In this document: positions 62,961 to 64,000 of the stretch, piece by piece | Layout of the letters: every line of letters begins with the position of its first letter | Numbering within the stretch: the stretch's first letter is position 1 | NCBI GenBank assembly: GCA_016795385.1 | Contig: JAEUHI010000052.1 | Span: forward strand, 20,166 to 84,165 | Origin: Verrucomicrobiales bacterium | GTDB lineage: Bacteria > Verrucomicrobiota > Verrucomicrobiia > Verrucomicrobiales > DEV007 | DNA: 64,000 nt | Direction: 5' to 3' | Program-made: the position numbers and the translations under genes | Notes under the pieces: generated by a model | Told to the model about the DNA's origin: nothing | What the model saw: only the letters and a program-made list of their open reading frames with translations | The model's database searches: none

Positions 62961-63455
62961 CTATTTGTCCCTCCATTCGCAGATAAATCCCTGCACCTGA
63001 ATGAATTGTCCTGCACTCTCGCCGGCATCGTTCCAGTTTTCCCCGTTCCACCCCATCATGAGAAAATGCTCTTCACCTCGCCCATTGTCAGGTTGACCGC
63101 GCTGCCAGGATTTGAAGGTGAATGGTTTTCCATCGACCCAAACCCAATTGCCTTCGAGTTGCTCGTCACTCGCGCCGAGCCAAAGTTGCACCCCCGGCTT
63201 CAGGGTCTTGATGAAGGCCCAGGTCGCCTCATCGTGAATTACCGCCAACTGCCCGCCAAGTCTTTCGCACTTCACCTTGCTTGCCTTCCATCCGATCTTT
63301 TGAAGATAGACGTAATACCACTTTCCATTAAAGAGGGTCGCATCAGCCGGGATACCCACGGGCGGCTTTTTGGCGGGAGACTCCGCTGAGGCAACGCTCG
63401 CAACAGTGAAGATCGCGATCAGAAGGACGCGGAGCAAGTATGGCGTTGATGACAT
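62961..63455 (-). CDS. secreted C-type lectin-like protein
   Basis: The ATG at 63455 (MSSTPYLLRVLLIAIF) gives a signal peptide and a C-type lectin-like domain of about 120 residues. GKWYYVYLQKIGWKASKVKC, GGQLAVIHDEATWAFIK, LWLGASDEQLEGNWVWVDGK and WNDAGESAGQFIQVQGFICEW follow the classic order WxGxxD/ExxxxxW...WxxG...C. QPDN and the nearby WND residues are plausible Ca2+ and carbohydrate ligands. It should bind sugars or protein outside the cytoplasm. Only two cysteines are obvious, fewer than in animal forms. Confidence 0.8.
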   Translation of the reverse strand: MSSTPYLLRVLLIAIFTVASVASAESPAKKPPVGIPADATLFNGKWYYVYLQKIGWKASKVKCERLGGQLAVIHDEATWAFIKTLKPGVQLWLGASDEQLEGNWVWVDGKPFTFKSWQRGQPDNGRGEEHFLMMGWNGENWNDAGESAGQFIQVQGFICEWRDK

Positions 63456-63669
63456 GAGAAGTAAGGGAGATTTCGAAAGTCGATGAGAAGACCACTTTTC
63501 TCCGGGCAACCTCATTCGGCTTTCCGCCTGTTTCCCACGGAGGTAACGAAAGCGAAGGTTACAAGACGGGCTACCCAATGATGCCCCGGTTCCTCGACAA
63601 GGATGAATTGAATCCTTCTCGCGACAAGTCATTTTTCGCGGTGCCCTGATCTCGAACATGGTCGCCTTC

Positions 63670-63824
63670 CTAAGTCCCGATCACATCCTTCTGCAAATCC
63701 CGCAGCACCCGCAGCTCTCCCCAATCCGCCCCGCGCATCCGTCGCGCTCCCGTGGTACGCTTGTTACTAAAGCGGTTTCGCAGTCTCTGCTCGCGCTCGA
63801 AGACCGCATTCACGAACGCCGCCG
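63670..63824 (-). pseudogene. 3' remnant of a REP-associated tyrosine transposase
   Basis: The minus strand reads AAFVNAVFEREQRLRNRF and NKRTTGA, then in another frame RRMRGADWGELRVLRDLQKD followed by VIGT and a stop at 63672-63670. This is the C-terminal pattern of Y1 transposases associated with REP elements (FVNxVFxxxRxRFGPKRxxGARxMRGADWGELRVLRDL). The frameshift and lack of the N-terminal part show a decayed copy. A 14-bp direct repeat GAAATCGGGGTCAG at 63825-63838 and 63844-63857 lies just upstream. The stretch 63456-64000 holds no intact gene. Confidence 0.7.
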
Positions 63825-63910
63825 GAAATCGGGGTCAGAAATCGAAATCGGGGTCAGGGAAGAATGGCGCTGACTTAAGCGGGAATCTCGATGAACTGAC
63901 GGGGCGCGAC

Positions 63911-63930
63911 GCAGGACAAGAGTGTCCTGC
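63911..63930. repeat. short hairpin near the right edge
   Basis: GCAGGACA (63911-63918), AGAG, then TGTCCTGC (63923-63930) form a perfect 8-bp stem. This hairpin with flanking GACGCAGGACAAGAGTGTCC wording is a common interspersed motif in this phylum as far as I recall. It may be an interspersed repeat unit or a terminator. Confidence 0.5.
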
Positions 63931-64000
63931 CTCCTTACTCGCTACCGCGTGCCATGGACGTCCTTCTCCGCGCGAGCGCCTAAGGAGGGCGGACATTGCC

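Overview
The window looks like chromosome from a high-GC member of the Verrucomicrobiota. That is inferred from gene content and not from a marker gene. The content includes ThuA-like and DUF1080 sugar proteins, a large PVC-type CxxCH dehydrogenase, an SHD1-domain hydrolase, a sulfatase, an autotransporter-repeat protein with a PEP-CTERM tail, and many short secreted proteins of unknown role. Core genes are ftsH, murI and an Fpg-type DNA glycosylase.

Positions 1 to about 6,755 look like the end of a genomic island. A tRNA-Thr(CGU) fragment at 6755-6806 keeps the anticodon arm, T arm and 3' acceptor strand but lacks the 5' half, as expected where an element has integrated into a tRNA gene. Left of it lie a truncated cysteine-rich secreted protein, an XRE regulator with two matching operator palindromes, a zinc-ribbon membrane protein and a type I restriction-modification operon. 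In that operon hsdS is fused in frame to the C-terminal part of hsdR, and the motor and nuclease part of HsdR is absent. About 1.1 kb of gene-poor DNA with GTGTATCAA repeats follows.

From 6,988 to 38,500 the layout is chromosomal: a von Willebrand A (vWA) protein, a long adenylate-kinase-like protein, an SGNH-like hydrolase, a DUF1080 and TPR-redoxin pair, ftsH with a divergent ECF sigma factor, a two-component system next to a secreted vWA protein, a ThuA lipoprotein with murI, an alpha/beta hydrolase, a PQQ-type sugar dehydrogenase with c-type heme motifs, a bacterial voltage-gated sodium channel, an Rpn-type nuclease, a 1,094-residue ThuA/PVC cytochrome protein, and fpg.

From 38,700 to 52,040 come the PEP-CTERM autotransporter-repeat protein, a divergent subtilisin-like protease, a GYF_2/DUF4328 membrane protein, small secreted proteins, a c-type cytochrome, an SbtA/SbtB bicarbonate-transport pair with a divergent winged-helix regulator, a sulfatase, and two tandem CPBP intramembrane proteases.

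From 52,100 to the right edge the DNA is repeat-rich. A block with a TPR membrane glycosyltransferase-like protein, a family 2 glycosyltransferase and a STELLO-type protein is flanked on both sides by the same palindromic repeats. Beyond it are a secreted beta-rich protein, tandem repeats of about 229 bp, a large membrane protein, a hydrolase whose catalytic serine is replaced by alanine and which sits between two copies of a decayed coding segment, two small secreted proteins (one with a C-type lectin fold), and the tail of a REP-associated tyrosine transposase. No rRNA operon, intact tRNA, CRISPR array or prophage was seen.
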